Shown: piece after piece, positions 1 to 5,303 of the stretch
Layout of the letters: every line of letters starts with the position of its first letter
Position numbering within the stretch: position 1 is the stretch's first letter
Assembly (NCBI GenBank): GCA_022866005.1
Contig: JALHTV010000018.1
Location: 1-8,317, forward strand
Direction: 5' to 3'
Source: Phycisphaerae bacterium
GTDB lineage: Bacteria > Planctomycetota > Phycisphaerae > SM23-33
Length of the DNA: 8,317 bases
Translations under genes and position numbers: made by a program
The notes under the pieces: generated by a model
Databases searched by the model: none
The model's input: only the letters and a program-made list of their open reading frames with translations
Told to the model about the DNA's origin: nothing

Positions 1-195
1 CCCGAAAACGCACCCCTCCGCCACCGCCGGCTCGAACGGGTCCGTCCGCCACTGCTCCAGCGGGTCGGGCGGCTGGACGTCGTAGTGGCCGTAGACAAGC
101 AGCGTCGGCAGCCGATCGTCCACGTGCGCCGTGGCGATCACGTTGGGGGGGCCTCCGGCCTCCACCACCCGCGCCGCCAGGCCCAGGCCCTCCAG
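1..195 (-). repeat. Second copy of the M20 N-terminal segment (internal direct duplication)
   Basis: These bases encode residues 169-233 of the M20 protein, homologous to residues 49-123 encoded at 331-555. They include a 39-bp exact direct repeat (55-93 and 382-420, spaced 327 bp, a multiple of three) covering the codons for YGHYDVQPPDPLE. Flanking sequence is clearly diverged, so this is not a recent exact duplication. The copy lacks the 11-codon insertion found in the first copy. The join falls just after EIGSPHLE, where CTGGAG followed by a GCCTGGG-like stretch is shared by both contexts. Confidence 0.8.
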
Positions 196-699
196 GTGCG
201 GGGAGCCGATCTCCTCCTCGCCCTCGATGAAGACCTTCAGATTCACCGGCAGGCCGCCCGCGTGCTGCCAGGCCTCAACGGCCATCAGGTGCGCGAAGAG
301 CTGCCCCTTGTCGTCGCTGGCGCCGCGGGCATACAGGCACCCGCCGCGGACCTGCGGGCTGAATGGGGGAGTCTCCCAGGCCTCCAGCGGGTCGGGCGGC
401 TGGACGTCGTAGTGGCCGTACACCAGCAGCGTGGGCCGATCCTCGCCCCCGTGGGCCTCGGCCAGGACGTTGGGCGGACTCGTGCTCTGCGTAGCGCTTC
501 GCAGAGCAGAGCCGGCCGAGAAGACCACCTGGGCACCAAGCCCCAGGCGCTCCAGACGCGCCCGCACCCACTCGGCGGCCGCGGCGCAGGCACCGTCGGG
601 GACCGTGGCCATGCTGGGAATCGCCAGCAGCTCGCACAGCTCGGCCAGGTGGCGGTCGCGATGCGCCAGGAGGTATTCCGTCACCGCCTTGGGAAGCAT
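1..699 (-). CDS. M20-family metallopeptidase (dipeptidase-like), N-terminal part, with internal duplication
   Basis: Partial gene, 233 codons, open at the left edge. The family consists of zinc-dependent cytosolic peptidases that hydrolyse dipeptides or acyl-amino acids. Visible motifs: an N-terminal helix and LLAIPS segment (about 9-29), the metal-binding GHYDV (H96, D98) followed by QPPDPLE, then GASDDKGQ (bridging Asp about 129), and EGEEEIGS (159-166, carrying the catalytic and metal-ligand Glu). The fold should then continue to the dimerisation domain. Instead, residues 169-233 repeat residues 49-123 (LEGLGLAARVV against LERLGLGAQVV, with a second GHYDV at 204-208). Residues 64-74 (SALRSATQSTS) are encoded by a palindromic repeat and are missing from the second copy. 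The ATG at 699 has GAAGG 9 bp upstream, overlapping the stop of the preceding gene. Family assignment is secure. Whether the protein is functional, duplicated or an assembly chimera is not. Confidence 0.88.
   Translation of the reverse strand, partial: MLPKAVTEYLLAHRDRHLAELCELLAIPSMATVPDGACAAAAEWVRARLERLGLGAQVVFSAGSALRSATQSTSPPNVLAEAHGGEDRPTLLVYGHYDVQPPDPLEAWETPPFSPQVRGGCLYARGASDDKGQLFAHLMAVEAWQHAGGLPVNLKVFIEGEEEIGSPHLEGLGLAARVVEAGGPPNVIATAHVDDRLPTLLVYGHYDVQPPDPLEQWRTDPFEPAVAEGCVFG
479..511. repeat. 33-bp near-palindromic repeat, copy 1, in frame inside the M20 gene
   Basis: This is identical over 33 bp to bases 1384-1416. The core at 483-508 has 9-bp arms TGCTCTGCG and CGCAGAGCA around a central self-complementary AGCGCT, with single T-T mismatches between, so it is a near-perfect 26-bp palindrome. 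Read on the minus strand it adds 11 codons (SALRSATQSTS) between the VVFSAG and PPNVLA segments of the peptidase. The second, homologous segment of the same ORF reads VVEAGG directly into PPNVIA. The insertion length therefore equals the repeat length exactly. Confidence 0.85.
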
Positions 700-705
700 G
701 GGGCC

Positions 706-1314
706 TTACCTTCGCCAGAAGCGCCACCAGGGCCGCCGGGGCGACCGCTCGTCGCGCGCGACCCGCCGGGCCATCACCGCCAGCGCCGGCAGCTTGGCCT
801 GCATGTCCCGCAGCTTCTGGCGGGCGAACTTCTCGGGATGCAGCCGGAAGATCTCCGCCGAGGCCTCGCCGAAGAATGCCGACGCGGGGGGCAGCTCGTC
901 GTCCCCGTAGAACTTCAGCGCCTCAGCCAGGCACAGCGCCGCCTGGTAGCCGCGGCGGCGGGTGGCCACGGGGGAGCTGTCGCCGGCGGCGGACTCCACC
1001 AGCAGGTAGAACAGGCTCAGCCACTGGGCCAGGTCGATGATCGTGCTCGGCTCGGTGTCGGGGTTGATCGTCTCGGCCTCGACACCTTCGGTGGGGGCGT
1101 CGTGGCGGCAGAGGAACTCCAACCGGTCCTGGTGCGAGCAGTGGCGGCAGCGGGCGGTGACGACGGCCAATCGGCTGGCTGGCTCGGGGCCCTCGGCGTG
1201 GTCCAGCTCGCGCGGGCCCTTGCCGCAGGAGGGGCAGACCGCGACCGTCAGGTAGTAGCGCACCTCGTTAAGGGTATGCGCCAGCAAAGGTTGCGGACGA
1301 AGCGGATCCGTCAT
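706..1314 (-). CDS. Conserved hypothetical protein with a CxxC...CxxC zinc-ribbon-like N-terminus
   Basis: 202 residues, function unknown. Two Cys pairs, CPSC (27-30) and CRHC (56-59), are spaced as in a zinc ribbon and separated by a short basic and hydrophobic stretch. A largely helical region follows, with the segments DLAQWLSLFYLLVESA (about 94-109), GYQAALCLAEALKFYGD and HPEKFARQKLRDMQAKLP. The tail is strongly basic and aromatic (PWWRFWRR). No signal peptide or clear transmembrane segment is seen, so it is probably cytosolic, with the tail possibly touching membrane or nucleic acid. The ATG at 1314 has AGGTG about 9 bp upstream. Its TAA stop is 6 bp before the M20 start, and the M20 ribosome-binding site overlaps that stop, so the two are probably translationally coupled. 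The gene looks intact and resembles uncharacterised planctomycete-style proteins, from memory only. Confidence 0.8.
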   Translation of the reverse strand: MTDPLRPQPLLAHTLNEVRYYLTVAVCPSCGKGPRELDHAEGPEPASRLAVVTARCRHCSHQDRLEFLCRHDAPTEGVEAETINPDTEPSTIIDLAQWLSLFYLLVESAAGDSSPVATRRRGYQAALCLAEALKFYGDDELPPASAFFGEASAEIFRLHPEKFARQKLRDMQAKLPALAVMARRVARDERSPRRPWWRFWRR

Positions 1315-1383
1315 TGTCTGACACCTAGATCAAGCCACAAACGTCTAGCGACATGCAAACCGGCGAGGCAGACTTGTCCTTGT

Positions 1384-1416
1384 CTCGTGCTCTGCGTAGC
1401 GCTTCGCAGAGCAGAG
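1384..1416. repeat. 33-bp near-palindromic repeat, copy 2, intergenic
   Basis: Exact copy of bases 479-511, with flanks that do not match. The palindromic core is 1388-1413 and could fold as a hairpin in either transcript. It lies in the 167-bp spacer between the lipoprotein gene stop (1482) and the zinc-ribbon gene start (1314), both on the minus strand. On the minus-strand transcript it has no T-run after it, so it is not an ordinary intrinsic terminator. Two identical copies in 1 kb, in unrelated contexts, mark it as a dispersed repeat. Confidence 0.85.
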
Positions 1417-1481
1417 TCCGCGCCCTGCCGAGCGGTCCCGACGCCGCTGGCGCCTGGGTGCGCGGCCGGTGGTCGGTCCGT

Positions 1482-3485
1482 CTAGTTCCCGCCGCCGGAC
1501 ATTCTCCTGGCCGGGGCCAACAGGCGATTCCGCAGCTCCTGGGCCGCTTCCGGCCCGCGGCCCGCGTTGATGTCCTCTTCCGGCGGTGCGGGCGCGGTTG
1601 CAGGGACGGCCGCAGGGGCGGCCGCAGGGGCGGCGGGCGGGACGACGTTCGGCGAGGGCGGCGGGCCCGTACCTATCGGCTTGCCCGTGACCGGGTTGTC
1701 CATTCTGGAAATGCTGTCGCCCCTGGACCGCAGCACGATCATGTGTTGCGGCTGCTGGAGGAAGCTGCTGATCGCAGCCAAGGCGTCTGTATATCGCTTG
1801 GCCTTGGCAGCGTCCTTGGCCTGGGTGGCGCTGCGGGCCTGGGTCAGGACGTATTGGCTGAGCTCTCGCAGGGCCTTATCCAGGGCGGTCGCCTCGGCCA
1901 CCTTGGGCTCGCGCGCGCCCGGACGCATGGCGATGATCTGTTCGTCGGTCACCAGGAAGATCGAACTAGGCTCCAGGACGGCGGGTTTGGTCCAGTCGAT
2001 CCGCGTGAATTCCTTCAGGGCCTGCTCCTTCTCCTTGCCTGCCCAGATCGTCGCCACCGTCTCGATGTAGCCGGGGTCCACAGGCCCCTGGCCGGGCCGG
2101 GCAATCCTGGTGGGGGTCGGGGCGGGGGCAGTCGGTCCAGGCACGAGGGACGCGGAGAGCTGGGCCATGGCCGCCCCCGCCTCACGCAGGACGACCAGGC
2201 GGTTTGGCTGCTGGAGGTACTGGGCGCAATCGGCCATCGCCTTGGCGTATTCCTTGGCTTTCGCCTCTTTGCCCGTGGCCGCGTACCGCGTGGCCAGTTC
2301 GGACAGGCGCGTCGTCAATTCCTGCAAGGCCTTGACCTGGATCCCAGCCACTTCCGTCATGGCATCGCGCTCGGCCCCGGACAGGGCGGCAAACCGCAGC
2401 TGCGTAATGCCGTAAATGGAATTGGCCGCGAAGTCAGCCGCCTTGGTCCAGTCGATCCGGACAAACTCCCCCAGGGCCTCGTTGCGATTGCCCGCCAACC
2501 ACAGCGCCGTGACGTGCTCCAGCCGACTGGGGCCGGCCAGTTCGCCCCCCGCCTCCGGGACCTCCAGCTCGGCCGGGGTCTCGCCCGCGGCGGTTAGGTC
2601 GGGCGCTGGCAGCGTTCCACCGGGCGGGGCGGCCACAGCCTCTCCCGGCGCCGGGGCCGGGCCCGCAGCCGTCGCCGCGGCCGCAAGCTTGGCGAAGAGA
2701 GGTGCAAGGTGCGCCTCGGCCTGCGCCTGCATCTGAGTCTGGAAGTTATCCTTGGTGATCGTGCCATCGTTGATGCCGGCGGTGAGGGTATCCACCATCG
2801 CGTCCTCGGCCTTGGACATCTCCTGGAACAGGCCGATCATCGCCCGCTCTTGCGGGGTCAGTTCGACCTTCCAGCTCCCGGCGAGGTTGACAAACGTGAC
2901 CGGCTCTTGGCCCCCGCGGGAGACGACGACCTTGTCCCCCCGGGCAAGGAACTGGAGCGGGCTGGGTTCCGCCATGAGAGTCGCGCGGTCCATCCAGGCC
3001 GGTGTCCCCATCGTCTCCTGGCCGGTCATCATCTGGATCTGTTCGGACGGCACCTCGACGCCGAGCTTATCCCGGACCAGGCGCGCCAGCGTCTCCCACT
3101 TGGCCTTGAGGGCGGGCATCGCCGCCAGCGCGGATTGCATCGTCGCCGCGTCCTCTGGAACGAAGAAGCTCATCATCGCGTCGCTCTGCCCGGACTCGAC
3201 GGCGTCGAGCATCTTCAGGAGCGTCGCCTTCACGCTCTCGATGGCGTCCCCGCTGGCCTGGGCGGGACCCGCTGGAGCACGGAGGGCCGAGGGCTTGGGT
3301 GCCCTTTTTGCGATCTCGGCCTGATTGGCCAGCAACAGCGGATTGGGGTTCACCCCGATCGTCGACGGAGGCGCATCGATCGCCGGATCGTAGACCTTGG
3401 GTTCGTCGACCGGCTCAGCCCGCTCGCAGCCGGCCGCCAGGACCAGCGCCCCCACCAGGCCCAACAGCACCGCCGAACGTCTCAT
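1482..3485 (-). CDS. Predicted lipoprotein with two tandem homologous domains
   Basis: 667 residues, function unknown. An N-terminal basic MRR, a hydrophobic stretch and the lipobox LAAGC (acylated Cys20) indicate signal peptidase II processing and a membrane-anchored, exported protein. Residues 80-275 form an N-terminal domain starting with a helix (AIESVKATLLKMLDAVESGQ) and including a short strand-rich part (DKVVVSRGGQEPVTFVNLAGSWKVEL). A Pro/Ala/Gly linker (276-320) follows. Two homologous domains then occur at about 322-447 and 474-595, sharing EF-RIDWTK near their starts, and AKAK-Y plus LQQP--(M/L)-VLR near their ends. The tail is an Ala/Pro-rich spacer (about 605-635) and a short charged end. 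AAGGAG sits 7 bp before the ATG at 3485, a strong site. It is last in a likely operon with the amidohydrolase and membrane protein (51-bp gap). A role in envelope stress or binding cannot be stated. Confidence 0.85.
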   Translation of the reverse strand: MRRSAVLLGLVGALVLAAGCERAEPVDEPKVYDPAIDAPPSTIGVNPNPLLLANQAEIAKRAPKPSALRAPAGPAQASGDAIESVKATLLKMLDAVESGQSDAMMSFFVPEDAATMQSALAAMPALKAKWETLARLVRDKLGVEVPSEQIQMMTGQETMGTPAWMDRATLMAEPSPLQFLARGDKVVVSRGGQEPVTFVNLAGSWKVELTPQERAMIGLFQEMSKAEDAMVDTLTAGINDGTITKDNFQTQMQAQAEAHLAPLFAKLAAAATAAGPAPAPGEAVAAPPGGTLPAPDLTAAGETPAELEVPEAGGELAGPSRLEHVTALWLAGNRNEALGEFVRIDWTKAADFAANSIYGITQLRFAALSGAERDAMTEVAGIQVKALQELTTRLSELATRYAATGKEAKAKEYAKAMADCAQYLQQPNRLVVLREAGAAMAQLSASLVPGPTAPAPTPTRIARPGQGPVDPGYIETVATIWAGKEKEQALKEFTRIDWTKPAVLEPSSIFLVTDEQIIAMRPGAREPKVAEATALDKALRELSQYVLTQARSATQAKDAAKAKRYTDALAAISSFLQQPQHMIVLRSRGDSISRMDNPVTGKPIGTGPPPSPNVVPPAAPAAAPAAVPATAPAPPEEDINAGRGPEAAQELRNRLLAPARRMSGGGN
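1701..2066 (-). repeat. Lipoprotein repeat domain B (residues about 474-595)
   Basis: Second of two homologous domains of about 122 residues. Shared with domain A: a W-AG opening, the block EFTRIDWTK (EFVRIDWTK in A), an AKAKRY helix (AKAKEY in A), and the close FLQQPQHMIVLR (YLQQPNRLVVLR in A). Middle parts differ and gaps are needed, so the duplication is old. The positions where the two agree point to a helical unit. Confidence 0.75.
2145..2522 (-). repeat. Lipoprotein repeat domain A (residues about 322-447)
   Basis: First of the two homologous domains, about 126 residues, separated from domain B by a Pro/Thr-rich linker of roughly 26 residues. It carries the same RIDWTK block and LQQP-VLR ending. 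It has Cys420 and a helix-rich AKAKEYAKAMADCAQYL segment. At DNA level the RIDWTK codons remain the most similar part of the two copies. Confidence 0.75.
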
Positions 3486-3492
3486 ACAGCTA

Positions 3493-3498
3493 CTCCTT
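3493..3498 (-). promoter_or_regulatory. Strong ribosome-binding site of the lipoprotein gene
   Basis: On the minus strand this reads AAGGAG, 7 bases before the ATG at 3485. It fixes the start that gives a complete lipoprotein signal peptide and is the best Shine-Dalgarno match in the cluster. Confidence 0.7.
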
Positions 3499-3536
3499 CG
3501 TGCCCCCGCGCGGGCGCCGGACCCGGCCGACGCGCC

Positions 3537-4439
3537 TCATCGCAAGGGCCAGTACGTCTCCTCTTCGGCCTGCTCCGCGGGGGCGGGGGCGGGCTCCTGG
3601 TCGCCGCCCAGCCCCAGCGCCGTGAGCGCCCGCCGCTCGATGATCGAGCGCAGGGTCTCCCGCGGCACGGTCGGGAGGTTGGTCCCTTGGGTCACTTCCT
3701 GGAGGCGGTAGAGGCCCTCGATCGCCGCGGCCGCCGTGGAGAACGGGAAGTCGCTGCCGAAGAGAATCTTGTCTGTCACGTTGAACTGATGGGCCAGCAC
3801 CAGGGCGTGATACGCCTGCCAGGGCCGACGGACCAGCGCCGCGACATCCGCAAACACGCGCGGGCGCCGGGCGAGCAGTGCCAGACACTCCGTGACCCAC
3901 GGGAAGCCCATTGAGGCGATCACAATCGTCAGGGTGGGCAGTTCCGCGGCAATGTCCTCCAGCAGCACCGGGCGCGCATGGGCCATCCGCCCCGCACCGG
4001 CCCAGTCCGCCCCATGCTGGAAGAACACGCACTTGCCCAAGGCGGCCGCCGCTTCGTAGAGGGGCATGATGCGGCTGTCGGTCGGGTGGAAGTCACCGCC
4101 GGCGGGGTCCACCACGACCCCCGCAAACTCCCGCCGCACCAGCAGCGCCTCGATCGGCCGGGTGGGGCCGTCGGCCGGGTCCGCCGCCGCCACGGCCAGC
4201 ATCTTGCCGTCGCTGGAGGCGACGTAATCCGCGACGTAATCGTTCGGCACGTTCCCGCCCGTGGCCGCACAGCGGTAGGCAAACACCAGCGTCCGGTCCA
4301 CGCCGACGGCCGCCTGGCGGTGCTCGGCTGGGCCGGCGCAGCAGTCCCCGCGCACGCCGGCACGGAGGAGCATGGCCTCGGCACCCTTACCTAGCTGGTG
4401 TGCGTCGGCCCACAGGTGGGTGTGACAGTCAACGATCAT
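3537..4439 (-). CDS. Amidohydrolase (Amidohydro_2-type, metal-dependent TIM-barrel hydrolase)
   Basis: 300 residues, about the family's usual size. Members hydrolyse or decarboxylate small cyclic or amide substrates in the cytosol; the substrate here cannot be told. Visible motifs: strand-1 HxH in VDCHTH (H6, H8); a probable strand-5 metal His in FFQHGADW (H142); strand-8 metal/catalytic Asp in FGSDFPF (D230); and a C-terminal SIIERRALTALGL segment where the family usually ends in a helix with a small Leu-Gly motif. At strand 6, where relatives usually read AHMG or GHLG, this protein reads VIASMGFPW, with Ser176 in place of the His. The last 20 residues are an acidic, Pro/Ala-rich tail. GGGAG lies 5 bp before the ATG at 4439. 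It sits between the membrane protein (30-bp gap) and the lipoprotein (51-bp gap), probably in one operon. No signal peptide is visible. Confidence 0.87.
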   Translation of the reverse strand: MIVDCHTHLWADAHQLGKGAEAMLLRAGVRGDCCAGPAEHRQAAVGVDRTLVFAYRCAATGGNVPNDYVADYVASSDGKMLAVAAADPADGPTRPIEALLVRREFAGVVVDPAGGDFHPTDSRIMPLYEAAAALGKCVFFQHGADWAGAGRMAHARPVLLEDIAAELPTLTIVIASMGFPWVTECLALLARRPRVFADVAALVRRPWQAYHALVLAHQFNVTDKILFGSDFPFSTAAAAIEGLYRLQEVTQGTNLPTVPRETLRSIIERRALTALGLGGDQEPAPAPAEQAEEETYWPLR

Positions 4440-4469
4440 AACGACTCCCGAGGCCGGGCGCCGGCGCCA

Positions 4470-4907
4470 TCAACTCCCTCCCACCATCTGACCGGTCACG
4501 ATACGCCAGAAGGTCTCCACCGCCGTGTAGACGGCCTTGTGGCGGTAGTCCACCCATGCCAGGCCGCCAACGACCGCGACGACCAGGAAGATCATCAGCC
4601 CGCCCAGCTCCGCGCGATCCACGCGCTCTTCGCCCGGGGCCCAGTAGATCGTCACCAGCAGCAGATAGCCGATCAGTTCCAGTGCCCACATCCACACCGG
4701 CAGGATCCCCGCCCAGCGCCCCAGGCTCGCGGGGGCAAGGGGCAGGACCGTCACGGCCCAGTCCAACCGGCTGCCCTGTCCGCTCACCAGGGCGTAGACC
4801 GTCGCCAACAGCGAGAAATACAGTGGCGTAATGACCAGGAAGAACAGCCCCACCTCCAGGAACGACAGCACCACGCTTCGTATGCCCAGCGCCTTAAGGA
4901 TGCTCAT
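4470..4907 (-). CDS. Small integral membrane protein, function unknown
   Basis: 145 residues. Three or four hydrophobic segments are visible: about 12-42 (long enough for one long helix or two short ones), 68-90 (rich in Trp, Leu and Ile) and 102-119. The loop after the second is charged (APGEERVDRAE), and the C-terminal end is amphipathic (YRHKAVYTAVETFW). It resembles small, planctomycete-type, RDD-like or DUF-type membrane proteins, but I recognise no family. GAGG lies 8 bp before the ATG at 4907. It is the first gene of the likely operon with the amidohydrolase and lipoprotein, directly behind a promoter-like site with an embedded palindrome. Confidence 0.75.
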   Translation of the reverse strand: MSILKALGIRSVVLSFLEVGLFFLVITPLYFSLLATVYALVSGQGSRLDWAVTVLPLAPASLGRWAGILPVWMWALELIGYLLLVTIYWAPGEERVDRAELGGLMIFLVVAVVGGLAWVDYRHKAVYTAVETFWRIVTGQMVGGS

Positions 4908-4942
4908 CGCGACGGCCTCAGGTGGGTCTTACACGACAGCCT

Positions 4943-4971
4943 ATTGTGGTCTTCGGGCGCCCGAATGACAA
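4943..4971 (-). promoter_or_regulatory. Putative promoter of the membrane protein-amidohydrolase-lipoprotein cluster
   Basis: On the minus strand the sequence reads TTGTCA (5 of 6 to the -35 consensus, bases 4966-4971), a 17-bp spacer, then CACAAT (4 of 6 to the -10 consensus, bases 4943-4948). It lies about 36 bp before the ATG at 4907, in the 131-bp gap after xseB. Spacing is ideal for a housekeeping sigma factor. Prediction only. Confidence 0.45.
4952..4965. promoter_or_regulatory. Perfect 14-bp palindrome in the promoter spacer, possible operator
   Basis: TTCGGGCGCCCGAA is its own reverse complement. It fills 14 of the 17 bases between the putative -35 and -10 boxes on the minus strand, the usual position for a dimeric repressor or a spacer-binding activator. 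It is also enclosed by an inverted GGTCTT/AAGACC pair (4948-4953 region and 4970-4975). No regulator gene lies in the window. Confidence 0.4.
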
Positions 4972-4978
4972 GACCTAT

Positions 4979-4994
4979 CTTGCCTGGGGGCAAG
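4979..4994 (-). terminator. Weak hairpin after xseB
   Basis: CTTGCC and GGCAAG form a 6-bp stem with a 4-base loop, about 45 bp beyond the xseB stop on the minus strand. No T-run follows, so if it terminates transcription it is not a classical intrinsic terminator. Confidence 0.25.
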
Positions 4995-5038
4995 GTCGGG
5001 CCGCTGGCGTGAGCGGATTCTTGCAGGCGCCGCTCCGA

Positions 5039-5290
5039 TCACGTCTCGTCGCCCTCGTCCGGCTCGTCCAGCTCACCGGCCACCTCCATCGCCTGGCCTT
5101 CGGCACCGGTCAGGAGCTTGATCTTGCTCTCGGCCGACGCCAGAATCGCCCGGCACTGCTTGATGAGGGCAACGCCCTCGGCGTACTTCTCGATGGACTT
5201 CTCCAGGGGGACCTTGCCGGCCTCGATCTCGGCGACGATTCTTTCCAACTTCGCCAGGGCCTGCTCAAAGCTGACCTTCTGCTCTGTCAT
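5039..5290 (-). CDS. xseB: Exodeoxyribonuclease VII small subunit
   Basis: 83 residues, the usual size for XseB. The small subunits bind the coiled-coil arm of XseA and are needed for exonuclease VII activity; the enzyme degrades single-stranded DNA from both ends into oligonucleotides. The family signature is clear: SFEQALAKLERIVAEIEAGKVPLEKSIEKYAEGVALIKQCRAIL (two helices with the conserved L--IV--IE-G--PLE pattern), followed by an acidic tail (ELDEPDEGDET). GGGAG is 7 bases before the ATG. The gene begins 13 bp after the xseA stop, in the order xseA-xseB, so the two are cotranscribed. Confidence 0.95.
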   Translation of the reverse strand: MTEQKVSFEQALAKLERIVAEIEAGKVPLEKSIEKYAEGVALIKQCRAILASAESKIKLLTGAEGQAMEVAGELDEPDEGDET

Positions 5291-5297
5291 GACGGTG

Positions 5298-5302
5298 CTC
5301 CC
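5298..5302 (-). promoter_or_regulatory. xseB ribosome-binding site, next to the xseA stop
   Basis: GGGAG on the minus strand starts one base after the xseA TAA and lies 7 bases before the xseB ATG. This arrangement favours reinitiation and balanced translation of the two subunits. Confidence 0.6.
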
Positions 5303-5303
5303 G

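Noticed and set aside
1315..1383. Promoter for the zinc-ribbon gene
   Set aside because: I looked on the minus strand for -35/-10 pairs and found only 3-of-6 matches at poor spacing.
1384..1416. Intergenic palindrome as an intrinsic terminator of the lipoprotein operon
   Set aside because: The hairpin is good, but no T-run follows on either strand, and the identical sequence occurs inside a coding region, so a repeat element explains it better.
85..1485. Long plus-strand open frame of 466 codons
   Set aside because: It is antisense to the M20 peptidase and the zinc-ribbon gene, whose protein motifs are clear. Its product is Arg/Gly/Gln-rich without a recognisable motif, typical of a GC-rich shadow frame.
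1353..2597. Plus-strand frame of 414 codons across the lipoprotein gene
   Set aside because: It is antisense to a gene with a lipobox, repeat domains and a strong ribosome-binding site. Its product is low-complexity and arginine-rich.
2709..3914. Plus-strand frame of 401 codons
   Set aside because: It crosses two well-supported minus-strand genes and their spacer, and has no motif.
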